Source of the DNA: SAR202 cluster bacterium
GTDB lineage: Bacteria > Chloroflexota > Dehalococcoidia > Lucifugimonadales > Lucifugimonadaceae
Assembly (NCBI GenBank): GCA_016872495.1
Contig: VGZT01000004.1
Span: 24,345 to 88,344, forward strand
DNA length: 64,000 nucleotides
Direction: 5' to 3'
Shown: positions 45,125 to 53,981 of the stretch, piece by piece
How positions within the stretch are numbered: the first letter of the stretch is position 1
How the letters are laid out: the number at the start of each line of letters is the position of its first letter
Translations under genes and position numbers: made by a program
The notes under the pieces: generated by a model
What the model saw: the letters and a program-made list of their open reading frames with translations, nothing else
The model's database searches: none
What the model was told of the DNA's origin: nothing

Positions 45125-46413
45125 AGTTCGGCGGAACTGAGGATGGAACCTGCGTTCCTGCCACCTGCCACCAGCACCCGCTGATCGCCAGCCAGGGCGG
45201 CAACCATGCTGTTGCGGGCATCAAACAGGTCGGCCCCGGAATGCCACGCCACGACCCTCGGATCCAGGATCTCGACACTCCTCAATGACCGCTGGGACGG
45301 GTCAATCCCACCGGCAACGAAGACCCGCCCATCAGGTAGTGCGACCGCGACGTGGGCCTGCCTTGCCGTCAACATCGTGGGCCCCCGCGACCATGTCCCG
45401 GTGACCGGGTCGAAGAATTCGGTCGATGCCAGGCTCCCGGGCTCGCTGGTGCCGCCGGCGACCAGCACTCTCCCGTCGGGCAAGAGCGAGGCCGTATGCC
45501 GGTAGCGTTGCGTCAGCATGGGCCCGACCGGGTTCCAGGTTGACGACGTCGGGTTGAAGACCTCGGCGCTGGCAAGGCGCCTGTCGTTGGCGTCTTCGCC
45601 CCCGGCCACCAGCACGCTGCCGTTGGCGAGGACCGTGGCAGTCTCGTCGAACCGGGGAGCCGACATCGAAGGCCCTGCGCTCCACGCGCCCGTCGATGGG
45701 GAGTAGATCTCGGTCGAGGCAAGGGTTACCGTGTTCCAGCCGCCCACCACGATGATTTTGCCGTCGGGCAACGCCGCGCTGACGTGGGCGATCCGGGCGA
45801 CCGACATCGAATTAGTCAGCTCCCACGTACCCCGTACCGGGTCGAAAATCTCTGCGCTGGCCAGTGCCTGAAAGTTGGGACCCCATCCGCCGGTGATGAT
45901 CACGCGTCCGTCGGGGAGCAGCGCCGCACCGTGGGACTGCCGGGGGTGGTTCAGCGGCGACGTGGTCTGCCATTCGCCCGTAGCGGGGTCAAAGGTCTCG
46001 GCATGGCCACTCAACTGTTCGCCGGTGGTCTTCCCGCCGACGACCAGGACCCGCCCATCCAGTAAGAGAGTTGCCGAGTGATAGGCGCGCGCCTCGCCCA
46101 TGGGCTTCGTGGGGTTCAGGCCACCGGCCCGCCCGGTCGGCGGCGCTGCAGTGGTTGGCCTGACCACCGGCGCCCTCGTGGGCAGCGGCGTGCCGAGGCT
46201 CCTGGTCGGCGGAACGGCGGTGGCCGTGGGCTGCGGAGCAATCGTCGCTACCGGCGCGGCCGGGGGGACAACCTTCAGGGACGAGGCGCCAAACGGGGTC
46301 GCCGTTGCACCTCCGGGAGTAGCAGGCGCCTCGCCACCGGAGCACGCCGTGGCGAGGAGAACCAGAGAGGCTGCCCACAGGAGGGGAAAAGTTATCTGAG
46401 GGTGTTTAGGCAT
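45106..46413 (-). CDS. Kelch-repeat lipoprotein
   Basis: This 435-aa exported protein begins with a signal peptide (PLLWAASLVLLATACSGG) ending in a lipobox Cys near residue 24. A Pro/Thr/Ala linker follows. About six kelch repeats then form a beta-propeller of about 300 residues, each with a pattern like GEWQTTSPLNHPRQSHGAAL, LPDGRVIITGG and SAEIFDP. Such propellers bind partners or carbohydrates; galactose-oxidase-type catalysis needs a copper site that I do not see. It shares the lipobox-plus-linker design with the other lipoproteins here. Confidence 0.85.
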   Translation of the reverse strand: MPKHPQITFPLLWAASLVLLATACSGGEAPATPGGATATPFGASSLKVVPPAAPVATIAPQPTATAVPPTRSLGTPLPTRAPVVRPTTAAPPTGRAGGLNPTKPMGEARAYHSATLLLDGRVLVVGGKTTGEQLSGHAETFDPATGEWQTTSPLNHPRQSHGAALLPDGRVIITGGWGPNFQALASAEIFDPVRGTWELTNSMSVARIAHVSAALPDGKIIVVGGWNTVTLASTEIYSPSTGAWSAGPSMSAPRFDETATVLANGSVLVAGGEDANDRRLASAEVFNPTSSTWNPVGPMLTQRYRHTASLLPDGRVLVAGGTSEPGSLASTEFFDPVTGTWSRGPTMLTARQAHVAVALPDGRVFVAGGIDPSQRSLRSVEILDPRVVAWHSGADLFDARNSMVAALAGDQRVLVAGGRNAGSILSSAELYSLAR

Positions 46414-46555
46414 TCAACAGTCAAAGGAATCTACATAGATCTTACGGTTTGAAGATGCACGGTGTTATGCTCTGCCCGCGTTTAGACTGCCCGCGAACGC
46501 GACTTGATTTTCTGTCGGTGCCGACTCGCAGCCCGATTGCGCACCGGAGGTTGAT

Positions 46556-48916
46556 CTGGTCAAGGCGTCCAAGTCCACCGCCATCGAACTCAATTCGGTC
46601 CGCAGCCGCGTCCGTGATCGAGTGCTCTGGCTCGCGACCGCGATCGTCCACTGGGCCAACAACGTCCGCCCCAACCCGGATGCGGTGAAGGTTGGCGGAC
46701 ACCAGGCGTCGTCCGCGTCGTCAGCCGCCCTGCTGACGGCACTGTTTTTCGAGACGCTCGACTCCACCGACCGCGTGGCTATCAAACCGCACGCCTCGCC
46801 GGTGCTGCATGCCATCCAGTACCTGCTCGGGGACCTCCCGCGTGAATACCTGACGCGCTTCCGCGATTTCGGCGGCCTGCAGGCGTACCCGAGCCGGACC
46901 AAGGACCCGGACCTCGTCGACTACTCCACCGGGTCGGTGGGCCTCGGGCCCGCCGCAGTGACCTTTGGCGCGCTCGTGCGCGACTACCTGGCGACGCATC
47001 ACATGGCGCCCACTTCGGGACGCTTCTTCGCCCACATCGGCGACGCCGAACTGGACGAGGGCTCGGTGTGGGAGACGGTCGCCGAGCCGGCCGTTGAAGG
47101 CCTTGCGCGCTGCGTCTGGATCGTCGACCTGAACCGGCAGAGCCTGGACCGGGTCGTGCCGGGGATCCGGGTGGCCCGCTTCAAGCAGATGTTCGAAGTC
47201 AACGGCTGGACCGTGGTCGTCGCCAAGTACGGCGACCACCTTACTGAGCTCTTCGAACGCCCGGGCGGGCACGCGCTGCGCAAACGCATCGATGAAATGT
47301 CGAACGAGGAGTACCAGGGCATCATCACCGGGCCGCGTAACGCGATCCGTACGCGCCTGCTGGAAGCCGCCGGAGGCCTGCGGCGGGAGATCGATCGCTG
47401 CCTGAGCGACGTCGACGACACTGAGCTGTATGGCCGGATCGTGAACCTCGGCGGTCACGACGTCGGCACGCTGGCGAGGTGCTACGAAGAGGCAGCCAGG
47501 GCACCCGGACCGGCCGTCGTCTACGCATACACGATCAAGGGCTGGGGGCTGCCAGTGGCGGGCGACCCGCGCAACCACGCCGCGCTCCTCAACGAAGCGC
47601 AAATGCTGGAGCTCGCAGGGCAGGTCGGAGTGTCGCTGGCCGAGCCGTGGGAGCCATTCCCGGCCGGCTCTGCCGAAGCGAGGTACGTGATGGCGGCCGC
47701 CGAGCGCCTGCGCAGGCCGCCGCCGGACCCGCGGCCCGAAATCACGTTCAACGAAACCAGCCTTAGCCTGCCCGAGCGCGCATCGACCCAGGACGCGTTC
47801 GGCCGAATGCTGGTCGAGCTCGACCGGACGTCGACCGAGTCCGCCAGGCGGATCGTCACCGTCTCACCAGACGTCGCCACCTCGACCAATCTCTCGAGCT
47901 GGATAAACCGGGCAGGCATCTGGTCGTACGCCGAGACGCCTGACCACCTCGGGTTCAGCCGCCGCACGGTCAAATGGCTGCAGCGGCCCGTCGGACGGCA
48001 TATTGAACTTGGTATCTCGGAGACGAACCTGTTCCTGCTGCTCGGACAGCTGGGCCTCTCCGACGAGTTGTCCGGGCACCGCCTGATACCCATCGGGACG
48101 CTCTATGACCCGTTCATCAACCGCGGGCTGGATCCTTTCGTATACGGCGTGTACCAGGGCTCCAGGTTCATCGCGGTAGCGACCCCGTCGGGCGTCACAT
48201 TAAGCCGGGAAGGTGGCGCTCACCAGGGCGTGCTGACGCCGTCGATCGCGCTCGAAATGCCCGGCGCCACCTACTACGAGCCGGCGTTCGGGCGAGAACT
48301 TGAATGGATCATGCTCGACTCGGTGCGACGCATCGCCGCGGGTACCGGCGGTTCTTACCTGCTGAGGCTGAGCACGCGGCCAATCGACCAGTCGCTGTTC
48401 CCGGCGACGAATACCGAAAGCGAGCGCACAGCCCTCAGGAACGACGTGCTCCGGGGCTGCTACCGGCTGCTCCGCACTTCAGATACCTCGGAGTCGGTCA
48501 ACCTCTTCGCGGTGGGAGCGACGGTGCCCGAGGCCGTCGAAGCCGCAGCACGCCTGGAACGGGAGGGCATCGGAGCAAACGTATTCGTCGTCACCAGCCC
48601 GGACCTCGTGTACCGGCGGGTGCGTGCGTTGGCGCTGGCGGAGATCGATGGCGCCCAGGCGCCCGGGCGCGACCCGGTGGGCATTCTTGAGCCGGGCGAG
48701 ACCGGCCGCCCACTCGTGACCGTCATCGACGGCCACCCGCACTCACTCGGGTTCCTTGGATCGGCCCTTGGCAGCCAGGCGATCAACCTCGGCGTCGACA
48801 GCTTTGGTCAGTCGGGCTCACGCGCCGATCTGTACCGGCACTTCCGTATCGATTCCGAGTCGATCGTGGGCGCCGCATTCACCGTCCTCGACCGGCAGCG
48901 CAAGGCGCCGCGCTAA
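46556..48916 (+). CDS. Pyruvate dehydrogenase E1-like (homodimeric, AceE-type) transketolase-fold enzyme
   Basis: This thiamine-diphosphate enzyme is laid out like AceE, the single-chain E1 that decarboxylates pyruvate for E2 lipoyl transfer. The N-terminal ThDP domain has VGGHQASSASS, then HIGDAELDEGSVWE and VDLNRQSLDRVV (Mg-ThDP motif), and YTIKGWGLP. The middle domain has DVATSTNLSSW and GISETNLF. The C-terminus is a transketolase-like third domain. About 786 aa is roughly 100 shorter than E. coli AceE. No E2 or E3 gene adjoins. Family-like sequence begins before the first GTG (46622). The CTG at 46556, with GGAGG five bases upstream, is therefore taken as the start. Confidence 0.75.
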   Translation: MVKASKSTAIELNSVRSRVRDRVLWLATAIVHWANNVRPNPDAVKVGGHQASSASSAALLTALFFETLDSTDRVAIKPHASPVLHAIQYLLGDLPREYLTRFRDFGGLQAYPSRTKDPDLVDYSTGSVGLGPAAVTFGALVRDYLATHHMAPTSGRFFAHIGDAELDEGSVWETVAEPAVEGLARCVWIVDLNRQSLDRVVPGIRVARFKQMFEVNGWTVVVAKYGDHLTELFERPGGHALRKRIDEMSNEEYQGIITGPRNAIRTRLLEAAGGLRREIDRCLSDVDDTELYGRIVNLGGHDVGTLARCYEEAARAPGPAVVYAYTIKGWGLPVAGDPRNHAALLNEAQMLELAGQVGVSLAEPWEPFPAGSAEARYVMAAAERLRRPPPDPRPEITFNETSLSLPERASTQDAFGRMLVELDRTSTESARRIVTVSPDVATSTNLSSWINRAGIWSYAETPDHLGFSRRTVKWLQRPVGRHIELGISETNLFLLLGQLGLSDELSGHRLIPIGTLYDPFINRGLDPFVYGVYQGSRFIAVATPSGVTLSREGGAHQGVLTPSIALEMPGATYYEPAFGRELEWIMLDSVRRIAAGTGGSYLLRLSTRPIDQSLFPATNTESERTALRNDVLRGCYRLLRTSDTSESVNLFAVGATVPEAVEAAARLEREGIGANVFVVTSPDLVYRRVRALALAEIDGAQAPGRDPVGILEPGETGRPLVTVIDGHPHSLGFLGSALGSQAINLGVDSFGQSGSRADLYRHFRIDSESIVGAAFTVLDRQRKAPR

Positions 48917-48953
48917 TATCCCGGCCAGGCATGGCCGGGCACTGGAGGCAACT

Positions 48954-49910
48954 TTGAAGATCGTCATCGGTTCAAACCACCTCGGCGAGAATTTCGCGAA
49001 GCAACTGGCGGACACGTTCCCCAACGTACAGTTCATCCCCGCCTACGATGAAGCGGCACAGGTCAAGGCGGCTGCTGGCGCCGAGGTGTTCTTCGGCTGG
49101 CCGTCGCGCCAGGCGTTCCTTGCGGGCAAGAACTTGCGCTGGATCCACTGCCCCGGGATGGGGATCGACCGGATCGTTGCCGTCCGGGAGATAGTCGACA
49201 GCGATGTGCTCGTGACGAACGCCCCGGGGTCGCACGTGATCCCCATGGCGGACTGGACCCTGGCCGTGATGCTGGCGCTGGCTCACAACCTGCAACAGTC
49301 GGTCCGAGACCAGGACGCCCGGAAGTGGCGGACGGCGGCATACGCAGGCAAGATCATCGAGCTGGCTGGCATGCGACTCGGCATCTACGGCCTGGGAGCG
49401 ATCGGCCGGGCCGTCGCAGTGCGAGCGGCCGGCTTCGGCATGGAGATACGCGCCGTCGACCCGGGCCCAAGCGAGATCCCTGAATGCGTGAGCGAATGCT
49501 GGTCGCCGGATCGCCTGGACGACCTCGCCCGATGGTCGCAGTGGCTGGTGGTGACGGCGCCGATCAAGCCGGAGACCAGCAAGAAGATCACGAAGGCGCG
49601 GTTGAAGTTGATGCCACGGGGCTCGTACGTGATCGTGGCCTCGCGCGGCGGGATCGTCGACGAAGCTGCCCTGGCCGAGGAACTGGCCTCGGGTCACCTT
49701 GCCGGGGCTGCGCTCGACGCGACCGAGACCGAACCGTTGCCTCTCACGAGCCCGCTATGGTCGCTGCCCAGCGTGATCCTGACGCCCCATGCGTCGGCGC
49801 TTAGCCCTCAGCTCTACGAGGGGCGCAGACGGATCTTCATCGAGAGCCTGAAGCGGTATTTGAAGGGCGACCAGCCGCTCCACATCTGCGACAAGCGATC
49901 GGGCTTCTAG
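48954..49910 (+). CDS. D-2-hydroxyacid dehydrogenase (NAD-dependent)
   Basis: This 318-aa enzyme belongs to the D-isomer 2-hydroxyacid dehydrogenase family (2-ketoacid reductases). The NAD loop is GIYGLGAIGRAV near residue 141. The catalytic Arg lies in VIVASRGGIVDEAAL near 230, the Glu in DATETEPLP, and the His in LTPHASALS near 283. The N-terminal domain is short with IHCPGMGIDRI. The start is TTG with GGAGG seven bases upstream. It follows the E1-like gene after 38 bases and probably shares its transcript, linking 2-ketoacid use with hydroxy-acid formation. Confidence 0.87.
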   Translation: MKIVIGSNHLGENFAKQLADTFPNVQFIPAYDEAAQVKAAAGAEVFFGWPSRQAFLAGKNLRWIHCPGMGIDRIVAVREIVDSDVLVTNAPGSHVIPMADWTLAVMLALAHNLQQSVRDQDARKWRTAAYAGKIIELAGMRLGIYGLGAIGRAVAVRAAGFGMEIRAVDPGPSEIPECVSECWSPDRLDDLARWSQWLVVTAPIKPETSKKITKARLKLMPRGSYVIVASRGGIVDEAALAEELASGHLAGAALDATETEPLPLTSPLWSLPSVILTPHASALSPQLYEGRRRIFIESLKRYLKGDQPLHICDKRSGF

Positions 49911-49962
49911 GGGCTCGCGCTACCCGCCCCTTGCTGGCCTGAAAGCGGCGGGCGCGTGTTCA

Positions 49963-49992
49963 TTGACACCCCAATCTGGGCTGTGCTAGGTT
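49963..49992 (+). promoter_or_regulatory. Promoter of the peptide-type ABC transporter genes
   Basis: TTGACA (49963-49968), an 18-base spacer and TAGGTT (49987-49992) preceded by TGC give a good sigma-70-type promoter. It lies about 145 bases upstream of the binding-protein ATG. Confidence 0.65.
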
Positions 49993-50135
49993 CACGCTCC
50001 TCCGGCCGGGCGATTTTCGCTGGGTTCTTGTACGGGCCGGAGTGGCTCCGGCGCGAATCCCAGTCTCGGCACACGCGGAGCGCACGGAGTTGCCGAATCT
50101 CGGATAGGTCGATTGACATCGGAGGGATCTCGTTG

Positions 50136-52037
50136 ATGGGAGTCAAGTTCAGGTCCAAGCGTGGCCTCGCGGTCGCCGGCCTCATGGCCAGCGTCATGGC
50201 GGCCATTGGGGTCGCCTGCGGCAGCACCGAGACGGTCGTCCAGACCGTCGTCGTCGAGAAGCCGGTCGCGCAGACCGTCGTCGTCGAGAAGCCGGTGGCA
50301 ATCGAGAAGGTCGTTCAGCAAACGGTCGTCGTCGAGAAGCCGGTGGCAATCGAGAAGGTCGTTCAGCAGACCGTCATCGTCGAGAAGGTGGTCGTGCTTA
50401 CGGCCACACCAGCGCCCGCACCCACGCCCAAGCCGGTCCTGTCGGCCGGTTCGGTGACCGCGGCGGCCGACAACATCTTCAACCCGATCGGGACGCCCAG
50501 GTTCAATGCGGTCCAGTCACCGCACTTGAAGCTCGGGTTCATGGAACCCCCGTACCGCATGGTGCGCGGGGCGGGCGGGTCCCTCCAGCCGCAGGAGTGG
50601 CTGGGCCTCGGCTGGACCATGGGTCCCAAAAATGCATATGTCGACGTCAAGATCCGCAAGGGCGTCAAGTTCCACAAGAACTACGGCGAAATGACCGCCG
50701 ACGACTGGGTCTTCAGTTTTAACGACGGCAACCCTTCCGTTACACCCGGTGCCACTAACGACATGGGCGGTGACCTTGCCGCCCTGTTCAAGGCCGCCGA
50801 AAAGATCGACCCCAACACGGTTCGACTCCCCTTCAACGTCTTCCAGTCGAACTGGCTCGAACGGTACATGTCCAGCTTCTGGGAAGGTCACGTCATCTAC
50901 TCCAAGAAGCTCTTCGACGAGAAGGGCGCCGAGGGAATGCGTGACATCCTCGTCGGCACGGGCCCGCTCCAGATCGTGAAGTACGAGGCGAAAAAGGAAG
51001 TGGCCATGGAGGCGTTCCCCGACTACTGGGCGACGCCGTCCGCGGCCAAGAACGTCCGCGTGATCGAGGTCATTGAACCGGCAACGCGCAAGGCGATGCT
51101 CCAGACCGGCCTGGTGGACATCACCCACCTGCCGACCAAGGACCGCGTCGATGTCCTTGCCGAGGGGTTCAAGCTTGGACCTGAAGGTTTCCTGAGCGAG
51201 CAGGCGATCGCGTTCGGCGGCAACTGGTGGGAGAAGACCCACGTGCAGTCTGGCGCCGCGATCACCCGCACATCGGACCTGACCAAGCCCTGGGTCAGCA
51301 AGTCCGAGGCCGAGGACGCGGCGGGCTGGGAGAAGGCCCGCAAAGTGCGAGAAGCACTGGCCATCTCCATCGACCGGGAAGCGATCGGCAAGGGCCTCTT
51401 CCTGGGCCAGGGCAAGCCCGGATTCTCCCCGGGTTGGCCCTCGACCGAGCCCGGGTTCAAGGACTCATGGAAGTACGAGTACAACGTAGCCAAGGCCAAG
51501 AAGTTGCTCAGCGACGCCGGTTACCCGAACGGGTTCAAGCTCGGCTGGTGGGTGGGCCCCTCTGGCGACGGCGTGACCATGGCGGAGGCCATCGGCGGCT
51601 CGTGGCTGGCTGACCTCAAGATCGAGGTCGAGTACGACCGAACGGTGTACGGCACGGCGTTCCGGCCGAGCATCATCAACCGCTCGGTGAACAAGCTCTG
51701 GTGGTGCGGCACGGACGGAATCAACTTCCCCGTGACCTGGCCCAAGGGCTTCCTGCTCAGCACGATGAGCGACGGCGGATTCATGTGCGGTTCCGAGCAC
51801 AAGTTCTTCGGTGATACGTTCCTGAAGATGGCCGTGGAGGCCGATCAGGCGAAGCTGAAGGCTTCCTCGACCGCGTACTACGACGAACTCCGCCGGACCA
51901 TCGTCCAGTTTGGCGTGGTCGACGTCCCGCAGTACCCGGTCTACAACCCGAACAAGATTGCGACCTGGGAGATGCTGCCTGAAGGCAAGGGCGTGGTCGG
52001 CGGGCTCAACAGCCTGTTCGGCGCCAAGCCCAAGTAA
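50136..52037 (+). CDS. ABC transporter substrate-binding protein (peptide/nickel type, SBP_bac_5)
   Basis: This 633-aa exported lipoprotein delivers peptides or similar solutes to the adjacent permeases. A signal peptide (GLAVAGLMASVMAAIGVACG) ends in a lipobox Cys at residue 28. A Val/Glu/Lys-rich repeat region (about 30-95) precedes a Pro/Thr linker. The SBP_bac_5 domain follows with DDWVFSFNDGNPS, VREALAISIDREAIGKGLF and NVAKAKKLLSDAGYPNGF. It is longer than typical DppA because of the N-terminal repeats. The ATG has GGAGGG upstream. A strong terminator follows the gene, so it should be made in excess over the permeases. Confidence 0.9.
   Translation: MGVKFRSKRGLAVAGLMASVMAAIGVACGSTETVVQTVVVEKPVAQTVVVEKPVAIEKVVQQTVVVEKPVAIEKVVQQTVIVEKVVVLTATPAPAPTPKPVLSAGSVTAAADNIFNPIGTPRFNAVQSPHLKLGFMEPPYRMVRGAGGSLQPQEWLGLGWTMGPKNAYVDVKIRKGVKFHKNYGEMTADDWVFSFNDGNPSVTPGATNDMGGDLAALFKAAEKIDPNTVRLPFNVFQSNWLERYMSSFWEGHVIYSKKLFDEKGAEGMRDILVGTGPLQIVKYEAKKEVAMEAFPDYWATPSAAKNVRVIEVIEPATRKAMLQTGLVDITHLPTKDRVDVLAEGFKLGPEGFLSEQAIAFGGNWWEKTHVQSGAAITRTSDLTKPWVSKSEAEDAAGWEKARKVREALAISIDREAIGKGLFLGQGKPGFSPGWPSTEPGFKDSWKYEYNVAKAKKLLSDAGYPNGFKLGWWVGPSGDGVTMAEAIGGSWLADLKIEVEYDRTVYGTAFRPSIINRSVNKLWWCGTDGINFPVTWPKGFLLSTMSDGGFMCGSEHKFFGDTFLKMAVEADQAKLKASSTAYYDELRRTIVQFGVVDVPQYPVYNPNKIATWEMLPEGKGVVGGLNSLFGAKPK
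50274..50369 (+). repeat. Tandem 48-bp coding repeat (two full units)
   Basis: Two 16-codon units (50274-50321, 50322-50369) encode TVVVEKPVAIEKVVQQ. Partial units flank them on both sides, so the repeat tract runs from about 50232 to 50393. It gives a Val/Glu/Lys stalk right after the lipid anchor of the binding protein. Confidence 0.9.
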
Positions 52038-52049
52038 GGTTCGGCTTTG

Positions 52050-52082
52050 AACGGGAGGACGACGCTGGTTCGTCCTCCCGTT
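52050..52082 (+). terminator. Intrinsic terminator between binding protein and permeases
   Basis: A perfect 13-bp stem (aacgggaggacga / tcgtcctcccgtt) closes a 7-base loop and is followed by CTTTTCT. It probably lets only part of transcription pass into the permease genes. Confidence 0.85.
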
Positions 52083-52132
52083 CTTTTCTGCGACGGCGTC
52101 CGTCAGCGAACTTGAAAGCTACCCGATAGCCG

Positions 52133-53068
52133 ATGGCCCGTTTCATCTTCCGACGATCCATCTACTCCATCGTCGCCCTGCTGGGCGCCACGATGATCGT
52201 CTTCGGGCTCTCGCGTGCCGTCGGCGATCCCCGGGACCTCTATATCCAGGAGGGTGGCTACGGCACGAGCGCCGAGACGCGCGCCGTGCTCGAGAAGCAA
52301 CTCAATCTCGATCGGCCGCTCGCCGTGCAATACAGCATCTGGGTCGGTCGCGTGCTCAGGGGTGACATGGGCGACTCCGTCTTCACCCGCATCCCGGTAT
52401 CCCGGCAGATCATGGAGAGCGGGCCGCGGACGCTCAGGCTGGGCATCGTCTCGTGGATACTCGCCACCGGAATGGGAATCCCCCTCGGGATCATCGCCGC
52501 GGTCTATCGGGGGACGTATATTGACAAGCTTTCCCGTACCTTCGCCTTGCTCGGCCAGGCGGCCCCTCCATTCTGGATCGGGATCATGGCGATCCTCCTC
52601 TTCTCCGTGAAGCTGCGCTGGCTGCCGGCGGGTACCGAGGGCGACGGCCTTGCGATCAGAAACTACGTCATGCCCGCGTTCACGCTGGGCTGGCTGGCCG
52701 CCGCCGGCTACATGCGCATCACCAGATCGGCGATGCTCGAGGTACTCGACTCCGAGTTCGTGAAACTCGCGCGCGCAAAGGGCGTGTCCGAGTGGAAGGT
52801 GGTCTGGAAGCACGCCTTTCGCAATGCCCTCATTCCGCCGCTCACCGTGAGCGCCTTGCTGCTCGCCGGATTCATCACCGGCGCGGTCGTGGTCGAGACG
52901 GTATTCGCGTGGCCTGGCCTGGGCCGCCTGGCGGTCGACGCCGTGTCAAACAACGACTACCCGCTGATGACTGGCACGGTCCTCGTGTTCGCCGTCGTCT
53001 ACCTGCTGATGAACCTCCTGACCGATATCGCCTACGCTTTCATTGACCCGCGCATCAGGTACGGATAG
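52133..53068 (+). CDS. ABC transporter permease (DppB/OppB type)
   Basis: This 311-aa inner-membrane permease has six hydrophobic segments. It begins FIFRRSIYSIVALLGATMIVF and carries the EAA loop as EFVKLARAKGVSEWKVVWKH before AFRNALIPPLT. VVVETVFAWPGLGRL, a DppB signature, is near residue 260. It pairs with the next gene to form the channel. Its ATP-binding subunits are not in the window. Confidence 0.92.
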   Translation: MARFIFRRSIYSIVALLGATMIVFGLSRAVGDPRDLYIQEGGYGTSAETRAVLEKQLNLDRPLAVQYSIWVGRVLRGDMGDSVFTRIPVSRQIMESGPRTLRLGIVSWILATGMGIPLGIIAAVYRGTYIDKLSRTFALLGQAAPPFWIGIMAILLFSVKLRWLPAGTEGDGLAIRNYVMPAFTLGWLAAAGYMRITRSAMLEVLDSEFVKLARAKGVSEWKVVWKHAFRNALIPPLTVSALLLAGFITGAVVVETVFAWPGLGRLAVDAVSNNDYPLMTGTVLVFAVVYLLMNLLTDIAYAFIDPRIRYG

Positions 53069-53072
53069 CACC

Positions 53073-53981
53073 ATGACAGGGCAAACCGCCTCCGCTCCCA
53101 TCGGGGTGACCGCCGCCGCACCGAGCGGCCCCTGGCGGAAGATCTCGAAGCTGATTACCGGCTATCCCCTGATCCCGGTGTTTATCCTGCTCGTCATGCT
53201 CGTATGCGGGCTGTTCGCACCCTGGATCGCCCCACGCGATCCTATCCGTCCGAACGTGATCGCCCAGAGCACGCCCCCGGCCTGGTACGAGAAGGGCTCC
53301 TCCGACTACCTGCTGGGCAGCGATCACCTGGGCCGGGACATGCTCAGCCGCCTCGTCTACGGCGCACGAGTGTCGCTACTCGTAGTCGTGATCTCGACGA
53401 CGAGCGGCATGGCGGTCGGAACGTTGCTCGGACTCATGGCAGGCTACTTCGGCGGAAATGTCGACGAACTGATCTCGCGCATCGTCGACATCTGGCTCGC
53501 GATCCCGTTCCTGCTGGTGGCACTGATCATCGTGATCGTGCTTGGCCAGAGCTTCCCTTTGATGCTCGCCTTGCTGGCCCTGCTTGCGTGGTCGCCGTTC
53601 GTGAGGAACGTTCGCGCCGAGGTGTTGTCGCTAAGGGAACGCGACTACGTTTCAAATGCCAGGATCGCCGGCGCCGGCGCGGTGCGCATCATGTGGCGGC
53701 ACATCCTCCCGAACGTCCTTAACACGATCATGGTCATCGCCAGCCTGCGGGTCGGCCAGCTGATCCTTTCGGAGTCGATTCTCAGTTTCCTGGGAGTAGG
53801 CGTTCCCCCGCCAACGCCTGCCTGGGGCGCGATGGTTTCGGACGGCCGCAACTACCTGAACACCGCCTGGTGGATCAGCACGTTCCCGGGATTCGCCATC
53901 CTCTTCGTCGTGATGGCGTTCAACTTCGTCGGCGACTGGATCCGCGACAAGACCGACCCTCGCCTGCGCCAGCTGGGCTAG
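53073..53981 (+). CDS. ABC transporter permease (DppC/OppC type)
   Basis: This 302-aa partner permease starts with a cytoplasmic tail, then LIPVFILLVMLVCGLFAPWI. It has LLGSDHLGRDMLSRLVYGAR, the EAA loop as RERDYVSNARIAGAGAVRIM, and ESILSFLGVGVPPPTPAWG near residue 240, all typical of DppC. The ATG is four bases after the dppB-like stop. The gene ends in CTAG, where its stop overlaps the stop of the convergent amidase gene. No dppD/dppF ATPase genes follow, so the importer must use ATPases coded elsewhere. Confidence 0.92.
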   Translation: MTGQTASAPIGVTAAAPSGPWRKISKLITGYPLIPVFILLVMLVCGLFAPWIAPRDPIRPNVIAQSTPPAWYEKGSSDYLLGSDHLGRDMLSRLVYGARVSLLVVVISTTSGMAVGTLLGLMAGYFGGNVDELISRIVDIWLAIPFLLVALIIVIVLGQSFPLMLALLALLAWSPFVRNVRAEVLSLRERDYVSNARIAGAGAVRIMWRHILPNVLNTIMVIASLRVGQLILSESILSFLGVGVPPPTPAWGAMVSDGRNYLNTAWWISTFPGFAILFVVMAFNFVGDWIRDKTDPRLRQLG

